In this document: positions 25,542 to 33,459 of the stretch, piece after piece
Position numbering within the stretch: the stretch's first letter is position 1
How the letters are laid out: each line of letters begins with the position of its first letter
Source: Pseudomonadota bacterium
GTDB lineage: Bacteria; Pseudomonadota; Gammaproteobacteria; Burkholderiales; Burkholderiaceae_E
DNA length: 33,459 bases
NCBI GenBank assembly: GCA_029779435.1
Contig: JAKPAM010000223.1
Location: forward strand, 1-33,459
Direction of reading: 5' to 3'
Notes under the pieces: generated by a model
What the model was told of the DNA's origin: nothing
What the model saw: only the letters and a program-made list of their open reading frames with translations
Databases searched by the model: none
Position numbers and translations under genes: made by a program

Positions 25542-25689
25542 GGCGATGTGCACGGACTGGCCTGCTTGCTCGTTGTCCTGATCACGGCCGCGGGCACTGA
25601 TGCTCAGGTTGACGTCAGTCAAAGGGCTGCGCACCGCTTAACGCTAGTCAGGCTAGTTAGGTGTCGCGCTAAGGGATGCGTCGAGTCTC

Positions 25690-26090
25690 GAGTGGTCGGC
25701 CGCGGCCCTAAGCTTCCCAGGTATCGTAGGCCGTGTCGCAGAGCGCTCGCGGCAGCGCCACACGAACCAGTTCGACCTTTGCGCCCGGCTCGGCAGCTTG
25801 CGTCGGCGGGCAGATCGTTCGCCCTCTTGGGCGCTGGACATCGAGCAGGGGCGCTCTCGCCGTCCTCTCGGAAGTGGACTTTGCTCGGCATGCCCATGGT
25901 AAAATTCCCAAGGTTGTTGCTGGAATCCCGCTCGGGCATACTCAAACAGGTTCTGGCATTGTGATTCAACACTTTGGTCTGTCCATGATCCGTACCGCTT
26001 CGACCAACATCGCTCTGTGGTGGCGCTTCCAATAGGAAGCGGCATGTCGTTGCGGTCTTGACCGCACCTTGCCGCCGTACCGGCAGGCAA
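25690..26090 (-). pseudogene. Possible decayed DDE transposase fragment (IS5-like)
   Basis: No intact gene. On the minus strand short pieces recall IS5-type DDE transposases: KRYGSWT, then SKVHFREDG, then ALCDTAYDT (compare TKIH and DKAYD motifs), but they lie in different frames separated by stops. Open frames of 145-179 codons here have no family resemblance as continuous proteins. Base composition is less GC-skewed than the neighbours. A strong hairpin (CCTTGCC/GGCAAGG) at 26067-26092 marks the edge. The assignment is tentative. Confidence 0.3.
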
Positions 26091-26092
26091 GG

Positions 26093-26437
26093 TTTCAAGA
26101 AAGCTACCCCGGCACGGCGGCTCCAGGATTCGAGGAGGTTGCCCGATGCCCTTAGCACTTCAGCCCCATCGTCGAACTGATGCCACGCCCGCTGCGTCGC
26201 CGCGGAACATCAGTCTGCCCGTCTTGCCCCTGCGCTTGGCCAATCCAGGTGGGCACAGGCGCTTCCGCTGCACGCTGCGCTGGCACACTTCGCGGCTTCT
26301 CTCAAGACCCGTTGCTGCCCTGCACCAGCACTTGCCCGCGCTTCGTCCACCGCGAGCGACTGCCGTTGTGTGTAATGAAGTGCGTAGCAGGAGTCGTGTT
26401 TAATGAAAATAATTAACAAAATCAATGAGTTAAATTG
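26093..26437. other. Non-coding stretch before trpG, AT-rich at its end
   Basis: No convincing gene on either strand. The last ~45 bases (26395-26437) are strikingly AT-rich (AATGAAAATAATTAAC, AAAATCAATGAG) against a GC-rich background and directly precede the trpG start. They probably contain a promoter for trpGDC and/or the join left by an insertion, but no clear -35/-10 pair at correct spacing was identified. Confidence 0.5.
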
Positions 26438-27013
26438 ATGAAACTCCTGATGATCGACAATTACGATTCGTTCACCTACAACCTCGTCCAGTATTTCGGC
26501 GAGCTGGGGGCGGACGTCCAGACGATCCGCAACGATGCGATCGACGTCGCGGGCATCGAGGCGCTCGTGCCCGATCGCATCTGCCTGTCCCCGGGCCCCT
26601 GCACACCGGATCTGGCAGGCGTCACGCTCGACGTGCTGCGCCATCTGGCCGGCCGCGTCCCGATCCTCGGCGTGTGCCTGGGTCACCAGGCGATCGGTCA
26701 GGCGTTCGGCGGCAAGGTCGTCCGCGCGCAGCGCGTGATGCACGGCAAGACCGATCGGGTCGAGCATACCGGCGTCGGCGTGTTCCGCGGTCTGCCGACG
26801 CATTTCGACGTCGCCCGCTACCATTCGCTCGCGGTCGAACGCGCGTCGCTGCCGCCGGATCTCGAAGTCACCGCCTGGACCGCCGACGGCGAGATCATGG
26901 GCCTGCGCCATCGCCGGCTGCCGGTCGAGGGCGTGCAGTTCCACCCCGAGTCGATCGCCAGCGAGCACGGCCACGCGCTGCTGAAGCAATTCCTCGACAC
27001 CCCGGCCGGCTGA
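26438..27013 (+). CDS. trpG: Anthranilate synthase component II (glutamine amidotransferase)
   Basis: A 191-aa class I glutamine amidotransferase that releases ammonia from glutamine for TrpE. It starts with the family hallmark [18 protein letters not shown]; nucleophile Cys80 is in [15 protein letters not shown], and the His-Glu pair is in VQFHPESI. The oxyanion loop is [14 protein letters not shown] 26438 is chosen ([10 protein letters not shown]); the ribosome-binding site is weak (ATGAG). It overlaps nothing upstream; trpD starts 50 bases after its stop. The partner trpE is 15.4 kb upstream on the same strand. Confidence 0.95.
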   Translation: MKLLMIDNYDSFTYNLVQYFGELGADVQTIRNDAIDVAGIEALVPDRICLSPGPCTPDLAGVTLDVLRHLAGRVPILGVCLGHQAIGQAFGGKVVRAQRVMHGKTDRVEHTGVGVFRGLPTHFDVARYHSLAVERASLPPDLEVTAWTADGEIMGLRHRRLPVEGVQFHPESIASEHGHALLKQFLDTPAG

Positions 27014-27063
27014 TGCGCGACGGATTCGCGCTGCCCGCCCACCCGATCACGGAGAAAGACAGA

Positions 27064-28095
27064 ATGCCGATCACCCCCCAGGAAGCGCTCACCCGCTGCA
27101 TCGAGCACCGGGAGATCTTCCACGACGAAATGCTGCACCTGATGCGGCTGATCATGCGCGGGGAGATCTCGCCGGTGATGGCTGCGGCGGTGCTGACCGG
27201 CTTGCGGGTCAAGAAGGAAACGATCGGCGAGATCACCGCCGCCGCCCAGGTGATGCGCGAATTCGCGACGCACGTCGACGTCGACGGCGGCCCGCATTTC
27301 GTCGACGTGGTCGGCACCGGCGGCGACGGCTCGCACACGTTCAACATCTCCACCGCGTCGATCTTCGTCGTCGCAGCCGCCGGCGGCACCGTGGCCAAGC
27401 ACGGCAACCGCAGCGTCTCGTCCAAGTCCGGCAGCGCCGACGTGCTCGAAGCGCTCGGCGCCAACATCAGCCTGCCGCCGCAGGCCGTCGCCGAGTCCAT
27501 CCAGCGCACCGGCGTGGGGTTCATGTTCGCGCCCAATCATCATCCGGCGATGAAGAACATCGCCGCCGTGCGCAAGGAGCTGGGCGTGCGGACGATCTTC
27601 AACATCCTGGGGCCGCTGACCAATCCGGCGTCGGCGCCCAACATCCTGATGGGCGTTTTCCACCCGGACCTGGTCGGCATCCAGGTGCGCGTCATGCAGC
27701 GCCTCGGTGCGCGGCACGCGGTCGTCGTCTGGGGTAAGGACGGCATGGACGAGGTCTCGCTCGGCGCGGGCACGATGGTCGGCGAACTGCGCGATGGCGA
27801 AGTCCGCGAGTACGAGATCCATCCCGAGGATTTCGGCATGTCGATGGCCGGCAGCCGCGCGCTGCGCGTGGCCGACGTCGACGAATCGCGCAGCATGCTG
27901 CTCGGTGCGCTCGACAACCAGCCGGGCTCGGCGCGCGACATCGTCGTATTGAACGCCGGCACGGCGCTGTACGCGGCCGATGTCGTGCCGGACATCGAGG
28001 CGGGCATCGCCCGGGCCGCCGAGGCGCTGGCCTCGGGCGCCGCGCGCGCCAAGCTCGACGAATTCATCCGCGTCACGCGCCAGCTCGGAGGGTAA
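27064..28095 (+). CDS. trpD: Anthranilate phosphoribosyltransferase
   Basis: A 343-aa enzyme that joins anthranilate to PRPP, giving phosphoribosylanthranilate. The PRPP-binding glycine loop is [17 protein letters not shown]. Further motifs are [57 protein letters not shown] and the Mg-binding [14 protein letters not shown] 27064 follows GGAGAAAG. It is co-transcribed with trpG (50-base gap) and trpC (5-base gap). Confidence 0.96.
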   Translation: MPITPQEALTRCIEHREIFHDEMLHLMRLIMRGEISPVMAAAVLTGLRVKKETIGEITAAAQVMREFATHVDVDGGPHFVDVVGTGGDGSHTFNISTASIFVVAAAGGTVAKHGNRSVSSKSGSADVLEALGANISLPPQAVAESIQRTGVGFMFAPNHHPAMKNIAAVRKELGVRTIFNILGPLTNPASAPNILMGVFHPDLVGIQVRVMQRLGARHAVVVWGKDGMDEVSLGAGTMVGELRDGEVREYEIHPEDFGMSMAGSRALRVADVDESRSMLLGALDNQPGSARDIVVLNAGTALYAADVVPDIEAGIARAAEALASGAARAKLDEFIRVTRQLGG

Positions 28096-28100
28096 TCACC

Positions 28101-28910
28101 GTGGCCGACATTCTCGACAAGATCCTGGCCGTCAAGCGCCGCGAGGTCGACGAGGCGCGCGCCGGTCTCGGTGAAGCCGAGCTGCGGCGCGCTGCCGAGG
28201 CCAGCGTCGCCGAACCCGCGCTGCGGCCGCGCGGGTTCGCGAACGCGATGCGCGACCGTATCGCCGCGGGGGGCGCCGCCGTCATCGCCGAGGTCAAGCG
28301 GGCCAGCCCCAGCAAGGGCCTGCTGCGCGACCCCTTCATGCCGGCCGAGATCGCCGCGAGCTACGAGCAGGGGGGCGCCAGTTGCCTGTCGGTGCTGACC
28401 GACATCGAGTTCTTCCAGGGCAGCCCCGACTACTTGCGCCAGGCGCGTGCCGCTTGCCGGCTGCCGGTGCTGCGCAAGGACTTCATCATCGATCCGTACC
28501 AGGTGCTGCAGGCCCGTGCCTGGGGCGCCGACTGCATCCTGCTGATCGTCGCCGCGCTCGACGATGCCCGCCTCGCCGATCTCGAAGCGCTGTCGCTGTC
28601 GCTGGGAATGGACGTCCTCGTCGAGGTGCACGATGCCGCCGAGCTCGATCGCGCGTTGCGGCTGCGCACGCCCTTGCTGGGCATCAACAACCGCAACCTG
28701 CGCACGTTCGACGTGTCGTTGTCGACGACGATCGGCCTGCTGCCGCGCATCCCCGGCGACCGGCTGGTCATCACCGAAAGCGGCATCCTCGGCCCGGCCG
28801 ACGTCGCGACGATGCGAGGTGCCGGCGTCGATGCGTTCCTGGTCGGCGAAGCGTTCATGCGCGCGCCCGATCCGGGGCAGGCGCTGCGCGAGTTGTTCGG
28901 TACGCGCTAG
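28101..28910 (+). CDS. trpC: Indole-3-glycerol-phosphate synthase
   Basis: A 269-aa TIM-barrel enzyme that closes the indole ring of CdRP. Motifs are [13 protein letters not shown] (catalytic Glu/Lys), [38 protein letters not shown] and [11 protein letters not shown]. It is monofunctional, without a fused TrpF domain. GTG 28101 is the start, with GGAGGG 8 bases upstream overlapping the trpD stop. It is convergent with the M61 peptidase gene 53 bases away; no obvious terminator was found between them. Confidence 0.95.
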   Translation: MADILDKILAVKRREVDEARAGLGEAELRRAAEASVAEPALRPRGFANAMRDRIAAGGAAVIAEVKRASPSKGLLRDPFMPAEIAASYEQGGASCLSVLTDIEFFQGSPDYLRQARAACRLPVLRKDFIIDPYQVLQARAWGADCILLIVAALDDARLADLEALSLSLGMDVLVEVHDAAELDRALRLRTPLLGINNRNLRTFDVSLSTTIGLLPRIPGDRLVITESGILGPADVATMRGAGVDAFLVGEAFMRAPDPGQALRELFGTR

Positions 28911-28963
28911 TTGTGAAGGCCCAATAGGTTGTTGGTGTCCATTCGGACTGACGGCGCGTGCTT

Positions 28964-30967
28964 TCAGCGTCCCGCCAGCCACCCCCTGCGCAGCGCCTGC
29001 ACGTCCTTCGACGCCCGTGCGGCCAGCGCCAGCTTGGCCTCGTTCGCGGGCGGCGCGGCCAGCTTCACCGTCGTCTCGATCAGTTCGTCCCGCCGGAATG
29101 CATGGATCTTGACCCGGCTGCCCGGCTTGCGGCGGGCCAGCAGTGCCTTCAGCGACGCCTCGGTCACCTTCAGTTCGTCGATCGCCACCAGCACGTCGCC
29201 GGCCGACAGTCCCGCCTGGTGGGCCGGGCCGTCGACGAACACCGTCGCCAGCGCCAGGTCCGCGCCGCGCGCCGTCGTGCGCACCCCAAGCCAGGGTGAG
29301 GGATCGGCGGCGTTCCAGTTCAGGTCGACGCCGATCGATGACAGCAGCGGCGCGAGCGGCAGTTCCTGCGTGCCGTGCGCCCACGTGCGGATCTCTTCAG
29401 CCAGGTCGATACCCGTGGTCTGCGTGATCAGCGGCGCCAGTTCCTGCTCGCCCAGTCCTTGCCCTGCGACGTCGAAGTCCCTGCCGAAACGGCGCCACAG
29501 CTCCCGCATCACATCGTCCAGCGACGACTTGCCGCCGCTTCGCGCCCGTAGGCTCAGGTCGATGCATAACGCGACCAGCGCGCCTTTCGTGTAGTAGCTG
29601 ACGATGACGTTCGGCGAGTTCTCGTCCTGCCGGTAGTACTTCGACCACGCGTCGAAGCTTGACTCGGCGACGCTCTGGCGCTCCCGCCCCGGCGTTCGCT
29701 GCACGTTGGAGATCGTTCCCGACAGCAGTTGCAGGTATGCCGCATCGTCGACGACGCCCGCCCGGCGCAGCATCAGGTCATCGTAGTAGGACGTGAATCC
29801 CTCGAAGACCCACAGCAGGCGCGTGTAATTCTCCTGGTTCAGGTCATAAGGGGCGAACCGCGCCGGCTTGATCCGCTTGACGTGCCAGCTATGGAAGTAC
29901 TCGTGGCTGCACAGGCCCAGGAAACCGCGATAGCCGTCGGTCATCGCAGGCACGCTGGCCGATGGCAGGTCGTTGCGCTGGCAGATCAGCGCCGTGCTCG
30001 ACCGATGTTCGAGCCCGCCGTAGCCATCGCCGACCGCCGTCGCCATGAACAGGTAACGCTCGAAAGGCGCCTTGGCGCTGCGTGGCTCGAACAACCGGAT
30101 CTGCGCCTCGCAGATCGGCTTCAGGTCGCGGCTGATCCGGTCCAGGTCGGCATCGTGCCGGCCCGTGATCACCATGTCGTGCATCACCCCGCAGGCCTCG
30201 AACGACACCTGCGAGAATGTCCCCATCTCCACTGGATGATCGATCAGCTCGTCGTAGTTGGCCGCGCGATAGCGGCCGAACTGCCAGGGGCGGGCACCCG
30301 CGCGCGGCAGCGTCGTCGCCACGCGCCAGCGGCTCAGGTGCTCGTCCGTCGGCGGCAGCAACTCGACCACGCATGGTGACGCCTCCTGGCCCAGCACGCG
30401 CAGGAACACGCTCGTCCCGTTGAAGAACGCGTGCTGCCGATCGAAGTGCGCGCCGCGGACCGACAGGTCCCAACCGTAGACGCGATAAGTGACGGTCAGC
30501 GGCCCCTTGCACGGCGCCACCTGCCATGTGTGCTTGTCGAGCTTGTCGACCTGCACCGTCCGCCCGCCAGCCTTCGCGTCCAGTTGGACGACGTGCCGCG
30601 CGAACTCGCGGATCAGGTAGCTGCCGGGGATCCATGCGGGCAGCGCCAGCCGCTGGCCCGCCGGGTCCGGGGTGCCGATGATCAACTGGATCTCGAACAG
30701 ATGCGCGGCCGGGTCGGCCAGCGACAAGCGGTAGTGGACCGATGCGGCGTCGGCCGCCGAATCCTTCGCATCCTTCCCGCTTCTCGTGCCTCTCGCGTCC
30801 TTGATGTCCTTCGTGTCTTTCGTGTCTTTCGTGTCTTTCGTGTCTTTCGTGCGCCGCACGCGTGTCGTGCTGCCGTCGCTGCGCAGGGGGGCGGATGAGA
30901 CGTGGCTCTCCGGCGGTCGTTGGATTGAAGAGGGAGAAACGGTCCTGGGCGGCGAGGAAGCGGGCAC
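28964..30967 (-). CDS. M61 family glycyl aminopeptidase-like protease with PDZ domain
   Basis: A large metallopeptidase-like protein: N-terminal beta domain (HYRLSLADPAAHLFEIQLII, ALPAWIPGSYLIREFARHV), zinc motif HEYFH in CSHEYFHSWHVKRIKP with the third ligand in VFEGFTSYYDDL, and a C-terminal PDZ domain (LATVFVDGPAHQAGLSAGDVLVAID). M61 enzymes are related to Sphingomonas glycyl aminopeptidase; the physiological substrate here is unknown. The start is unclear: GTG 30967 is used, TTG 31027 and GTG 30859 are in frame, and none has a good ribosome-binding site. The ~75 residues before the conserved domain are unconserved and include a TKD repeat run. No signal peptide is evident. Confidence 0.85.
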   Translation of the reverse strand: MPASSPPRTVSPSSIQRPPESHVSSAPLRSDGSTTRVRRTKDTKDTKDTKDTKDIKDARGTRSGKDAKDSAADAASVHYRLSLADPAAHLFEIQLIIGTPDPAGQRLALPAWIPGSYLIREFARHVVQLDAKAGGRTVQVDKLDKHTWQVAPCKGPLTVTYRVYGWDLSVRGAHFDRQHAFFNGTSVFLRVLGQEASPCVVELLPPTDEHLSRWRVATTLPRAGARPWQFGRYRAANYDELIDHPVEMGTFSQVSFEACGVMHDMVITGRHDADLDRISRDLKPICEAQIRLFEPRSAKAPFERYLFMATAVGDGYGGLEHRSSTALICQRNDLPSASVPAMTDGYRGFLGLCSHEYFHSWHVKRIKPARFAPYDLNQENYTRLLWVFEGFTSYYDDLMLRRAGVVDDAAYLQLLSGTISNVQRTPGRERQSVAESSFDAWSKYYRQDENSPNVIVSYYTKGALVALCIDLSLRARSGGKSSLDDVMRELWRRFGRDFDVAGQGLGEQELAPLITQTTGIDLAEEIRTWAHGTQELPLAPLLSSIGVDLNWNAADPSPWLGVRTTARGADLALATVFVDGPAHQAGLSAGDVLVAIDELKVTEASLKALLARRKPGSRVKIHAFRRDELIETTVKLAAPPANEAKLALAARASKDVQALRRGWLAGR
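30797..30850. repeat. 9-bp tandem repeat in the M61 coding region
   Basis: Six units of 9 bp read on the plus strand: GTCCTTGAT, GTCCTTCGT, then four identical GTCTTTCGT copies (30815-30850). On the coding (minus) strand they encode repeated Thr-Lys-Asp. Unit length is a multiple of three, so copy-number change keeps the frame. Confidence 0.9.
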
Positions 30968-31259
30968 GGCGGATTCCGGGGTAAGGGAAGTGCCTGACAG
31001 CCTGCGCAATCGCGCGCCCGCGGTCAAGCCATCATGGCGCGATCATCGGGCGCGGAGCGGCGGGCGAGCCGATCCGTCGCGTCGATCCCACGGCTCGGGA
31101 TAGCGGGCGCATCCGATCCTGGTAGCCGGCGCGCCGAGTCGGGCGAATGGACCCGCGTATTTTTCTTTGGCGATTCGCGGCTCGCTTGGCGAATCGCGGT
31201 TTGCGCGCCTGCCGATGCCGCGTACATGGATTGTCGTGGCGTACATGGATCGTCGTGCG
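30968..31259. other. Spacer between two minus-strand genes, with small repeats
   Basis: No gene supported. It holds an 8-bp inverted repeat GCGATTCG/CGAATCGC (31170-31177, 31190-31197) next to a short T-rich run, and a direct repeat GCGTACATGGAT at 31220-31231 and 31239-31250. If the peptidase starts at TTG 31027, part of this is coding. Confidence 0.4.
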
Positions 31260-32060
31260 TCAATGGCCGTCGAGATCCGCGGGCGTGTCGATGTCGGTCG
31301 ACACGCCGGGGTCGTCCACGTCGAGCAGCGTTACCGGATGCTGCCGAAGCAGGCGGCCCGCACCCTGGTCGCCGGCCAGCGCCTGGAGCGCCGCGAAATG
31401 CGCGCGCCCGAACAGCACCGGATGGCCGCGCGCCGCGCCATGGCGTGGCGCGATGATCGATGTGTCGGACAGCCCGGCATCGAGCAGTCGCCGATAAGTG
31501 CCGGGCCGTATGGCCGGCATGTCGGCCAGTGCGACCAGGATGCCGTCCGGGTCGAAGTGCGCGATCGCCTGGCGGACGCCCCAGGCCAGGCTGTGACCCA
31601 TTCCCGCATCGGCATCCGCGCAGGCCGTCGGCATCACTCCCGCCTGTTCGAACTGCAATGCCAGATCGCCGAGCGCGGCATCCCGCTGCCACTCGGGCCG
31701 GATGACGGCCAGCGCATGGGGAACGGCATCGCGCAATCGCCGGGCGGCTCGCAGTGCCACCGGCTCGCCGTCGAACCGTGCCAGCAGCTTCGCGCCGAGC
31801 CGCGCGGAATCGAATCGCGTGCCGCGTCCGGCGGCGAGCAGGATGCCCACGACATTCGGGCCGTGGGACGATGCGATGCGATTCTCCGACACGCCGCTAG
31901 CGGCGTTCGCGCTTTCGCTCGCGTATTCATTGCGCGCGCCGGATTGCCGTGCTTCGGCAGCTTCATCTCGCATTGCGTCAGCGTGTTCATCGCGGGCGGG
32001 CACGGAGGCGCCCGTGCGACACGCAGGTAAGGGTGCGGGCGGCGAGACGGATTCGGTCAT
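31260..32060 (-). CDS. MobA/MocA-like nucleotidyltransferase
   Basis: A molybdenum cofactor cytidylyl/guanylyltransferase-like NTP-transferase. The nucleotide-binding loop is [14 protein letters not shown], followed by [13 protein letters not shown], the metal-binding [33 protein letters not shown] and [16 protein letters not shown]. The pattern is nearest to MocA/MobA-like proteins that modify the cofactor for xanthine dehydrogenase-type enzymes; none is in the window. The first ~68 residues after ATG 32060 are low-complexity and unconserved; ATG 31973 is an alternative start. It is divergent from the enoyl-CoA hydratase gene. Confidence 0.78.
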   Translation of the reverse strand: MTESVSPPAPLPACRTGASVPARDEHADAMRDEAAEARQSGARNEYASESANAASGVSENRIASSHGPNVVGILLAAGRGTRFDSARLGAKLLARFDGEPVALRAARRLRDAVPHALAVIRPEWQRDAALGDLALQFEQAGVMPTACADADAGMGHSLAWGVRQAIAHFDPDGILVALADMPAIRPGTYRRLLDAGLSDTSIIAPRHGAARGHPVLFGRAHFAALQALAGDQGAGRLLRQHPVTLLDVDDPGVSTDIDTPADLDGH

Positions 32061-32179
32061 GGCGTCGCGAGGAGCGAGGTGGCTTGGAGCGGCCGTTTCC
32101 CAGTCTCGATATGATGCGGGGATACGGGCGACGGCGTCGTGCCTGGCCCGCCGGACATCACGATAACAGGGAGCCATTG

Positions 32180-32956
32180 ATGAGCAACGAAACCATCATC
32201 GTCGAAACTCACGGCCGTGTCGGCCTGATCCGCTTGAACCGGCCCAAGCAGCTCAACGCGCTGAATGACCAGCTGATGAACGAGCTCGGCACCGCGCTGC
32301 TGGCCTTCGATGCCGACGAGGGCATTGGCGCCATCGTGCTGACCGGCAGCGACAAGGCGTTCGCGGCGGGGGCCGACATCAGCGCGATGGCTAAGTGGTC
32401 GTACATGGACGTGTACAAGACCGAATACATCACCCGCAACTGGGAGACGATCCGCCGGATCCGCAAGCCGGTGATCGCCGCCGTCGGCGGATACGCGCTG
32501 GGCGGGGGTTGCGAGTTGGCGATGATGTGCGACATCGTGATCGCCGCTGATACCGCCAAATTCGGGCAACCCGAGATCAAGCTCGGGACGATCCCCGGGG
32601 CTGGTGGCACCCAGCGCCTGCCGCGGGCGGTCTCCAAGGCCAAGGCGATGGACATGTGCCTGACCGCCCGCATGATGGACGCGGCCGAAGCCGAGCGCGC
32701 CGGCCTGGTCTCGCGCATCGTCCCGGCCGACAAGGTCGTCGACGAAGCGATGTCCGCGGCCACGACGATCGCCGAGTTCTCGCTGCCGATCGTCATGATG
32801 GCCAAGGAGTCCGTGAACCGCGCCTATGAGACGACGCTCAGCGAAGGCGTGCTGTTCGAGCGCCGGGTATTCCACTCGACGTTCGGCACCGAAGACCAGA
32901 AAGAAGGGATGGCGGCGTTCGTCGAGAAGCGCAAGCCCGAGTTCAAGCATCGCTGA
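32180..32956 (+). CDS. Enoyl-CoA hydratase
   Basis: A 258-aa crotonase-fold enzyme that hydrates trans-2-enoyl-CoA in fatty acid or aromatic-acid beta-oxidation. The oxyanion-hole segments are [11 protein letters not shown] and [18 protein letters not shown]. The two catalytic glutamates are in GCELAM and [23 protein letters not shown]-terminal [25 protein letters not shown] and FVEKRKPEF are typical of short-chain enoyl-CoA hydratases (FadB1/PaaF type). ATG 32180 follows CAGGGAG at about 6 bases. It is monocistronic in this view. Confidence 0.93.
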   Translation: MSNETIIVETHGRVGLIRLNRPKQLNALNDQLMNELGTALLAFDADEGIGAIVLTGSDKAFAAGADISAMAKWSYMDVYKTEYITRNWETIRRIRKPVIAAVGGYALGGGCELAMMCDIVIAADTAKFGQPEIKLGTIPGAGGTQRLPRAVSKAKAMDMCLTARMMDAAEAERAGLVSRIVPADKVVDEAMSAATTIAEFSLPIVMMAKESVNRAYETTLSEGVLFERRVFHSTFGTEDQKEGMAAFVEKRKPEFKHR

Positions 32957-33000
32957 AAGACGGGGCCGGTTCATGACGGCCGGTTGACCCTGGGCTCAAT

Positions 33001-33050
33001 CGCAAGCCTCGTTCCCGAGGGCGAGGGCGAGCGAGGCAAGTCTGTCCTGG
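33001..33050. repeat. REP-like hairpin, copy 2
   Basis: CGCAAG then GCCTCGTTC (33006-33014) pairing with GAGCGAGGC (33029-33037) with one G-T wobble, followed by AAGTCTGTCCTGG. Flanks and stem match copy 1 at 20389-20431 with a few compensating C/T and G/A changes, and it also sits shortly after a gene end. Confidence 0.55.
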
Positions 33051-33093
33051 CGGTCGACAGGAGACGGCTAGGTGGCCCCTCCATATCGTGACG

Positions 33094-33119
33094 AAAAAGC
33101 TCCGGCCTGAGGCGGGAGC
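33094..33119 (-). terminator. Rho-independent terminator for minus-strand transcription
   Basis: Read on the minus strand, the hairpin GCTCCCGCC TCA GGCCGGAGC (33119 to 33099, one internal mismatch) is followed by TTTTT (33098-33094). Read on the plus strand there is no T-run, so it terminates leftward transcription. No gene on the minus strand is recognised to its right within the window. Confidence 0.6.
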
Positions 33120-33158
33120 GACTGAAGAAGCTAGCTGACGACGCCGGCGGAGGGCTCC

Positions 33159-33227
33159 GGCAGAGGAACTGGCAGAGGAACTGGCAGAGGAACTGGCAGA
33201 GGAACTGGCAGAGGAACTGGCAGAGGG
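33159..33227. repeat. 12-bp tandem repeat, five copies plus a partial
   Basis: Unit GGCAGAGGAACT repeats exactly at 33159, 33171, 33183, 33195 and 33207, then a truncated GGCAGAGG. A CTGGCCTGGC-type simple repeat follows at about 33258-33275. The units are directly adjacent, with no spacers and no recognised gene through them. Confidence 0.95.
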
Positions 33228-33319
33228 GCGCGGACTCCGCCGGCTGGGCTGAACTGAGCTGGCCTGGCCTGGCAGGGAGGTGTGAGGCGAGGTGATTTTG
33301 GCTGGTTTGGTGGATCCGT

Positions 33320-33349
33320 TTGCGTTGTTGGAAAGTGGTGTGCTATAGT
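33320..33349 (+). promoter_or_regulatory. Strong promoter near right edge (rrn-like)
   Basis: -35 TTGCGT (33320-33325), 18-base spacer, extended -10 TGCTATAGT (TATAGT 33344-33349). An rrn-type boxA follows 9 bases later, which together suggests a stable-RNA operon beginning beyond the window. Confidence 0.55.
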
Positions 33350-33358
33350 CTTTGGCTC

Positions 33359-33371
33359 TGCTCTTTAAAAA
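33359..33371 (+). promoter_or_regulatory. boxA antitermination element
   Basis: TGCTCTTTAAAAA differs at one position from the E. coli rrn boxA TGCTCTTTAACAA, the NusB/NusE binding site that prevents premature Rho termination in rRNA operons. The remaining ~88 bases to the window edge are GC-rich with small hairpins and no gene. Confidence 0.6.
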
Positions 33372-33459
33372 CCTTGTTTCTCCTGCGTCACGAACGGCCC
33401 TAGCGGCGGTTCGACGGACTGCGGTCCGGCAGGCTCGCCCAGGCGAGCGGATGCGAAAG

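Noticed and set aside
25619..26158. 179-codon continuous minus-strand frame
   Set aside because: As a continuous protein it resembles nothing; only scattered fragments in mixed frames hint at a transposase, so it is recorded as a tentative pseudogene instead.
26146..26416. Two overlapping plus-strand frames of 78 and 85 codons before trpG
   Set aside because: No domain, no ribosome-binding site and unlikely composition; treated as non-coding.
11104..26437. Accessory interval as an integrase-type genomic island
   Set aside because: No integrase, tRNA or attachment-site repeats were found at its borders; only transposase remnants on the right.
27540..29384. 614-codon minus-strand frame across trpD, trpC and the M61 gene end
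   Set aside because: It spans three convincing genes and their junctions, so it is a shadow frame.
33159..33227. Tandem repeats considered as a CRISPR array
   Set aside because: The 12-bp units are directly adjacent with no spacers and no cas genes nearby.

Overview
The window is chromosomal DNA from a high-GC betaproteobacterium, most probably Burkholderiales (Burkholderiaceae or a close relative). The evidence is gene order: a DUF2868/DUF3482 pair, a UbiH-type hydroxylase then dsbC, mltA and apaG facing rpe-gph-trpE, and trpG-trpD-trpC. All of these are typical of that group. The taxon is inferred from synteny and protein character only; no rRNA gene is visible.

Layout. (1) 1-7.6 kb holds housekeeping genes: a DUF2868 membrane protein (cut by the left edge), a DUF3482 GTPase, a UbiH-family hydroxylase, dsbC, a 163-bp palindromic MITE-like element whose arm carries the dsbC stop codon, mltA (minus), a tiny membrane-protein ORF and apaG (minus). 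(2) 7.6-11.0 kb holds rpe, gph and trpE. A Trp-codon leader peptide and a GC hairpin precede trpE. (3) 11.1-26.4 kb is accessory DNA lying between trpE and trpG, which are normally adjacent: a CAP-domain lipoprotein, an fbpABC-type ferric iron ABC transporter in one apparent operon with a two-component system, a FecA-like TonB receptor behind a Fur-box-like site, and a catabolic cluster (Crp/Fnr regulator, split two-subunit TPP decarboxylase, GMC oxidoreductase, Bug-type binding protein). The region ends in about 1.1 kb of decayed transposase fragments and non-coding DNA. (4) 26.4-28.9 kb holds trpG-trpD-trpC. (5) 28.9-33.0 kb holds an M61 PDZ peptidase (minus), a MobA/MocA-like nucleotidyltransferase (minus) and an enoyl-CoA hydratase. 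(6) 33.0-33.46 kb is intergenic, with a REP-like hairpin, a minus-strand terminator, a 12-bp tandem repeat, and a strong promoter followed by an rrn-type boxA. This suggests an rRNA or other stable-RNA operon just past the right edge.

How the parts work together. TrpE and TrpG form anthranilate synthase, and TrpD and TrpC carry out the next steps, but about 15.4 kb of unrelated genes separate trpE from trpGDC. The iron block would take a ferric chelate across the outer membrane (TonB receptor) and Fe3+ across the inner membrane (FbpABC), with a co-transcribed sensor kinase/regulator pair. The catabolic block looks like a route in which a GMC enzyme oxidises an alcohol and a ComDE-like enzyme decarboxylates a 2-oxo acid; its substrate cannot be read from sequence. 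A further theme is short degenerate tandem repeats at unconserved coding positions and gene junctions across the window.
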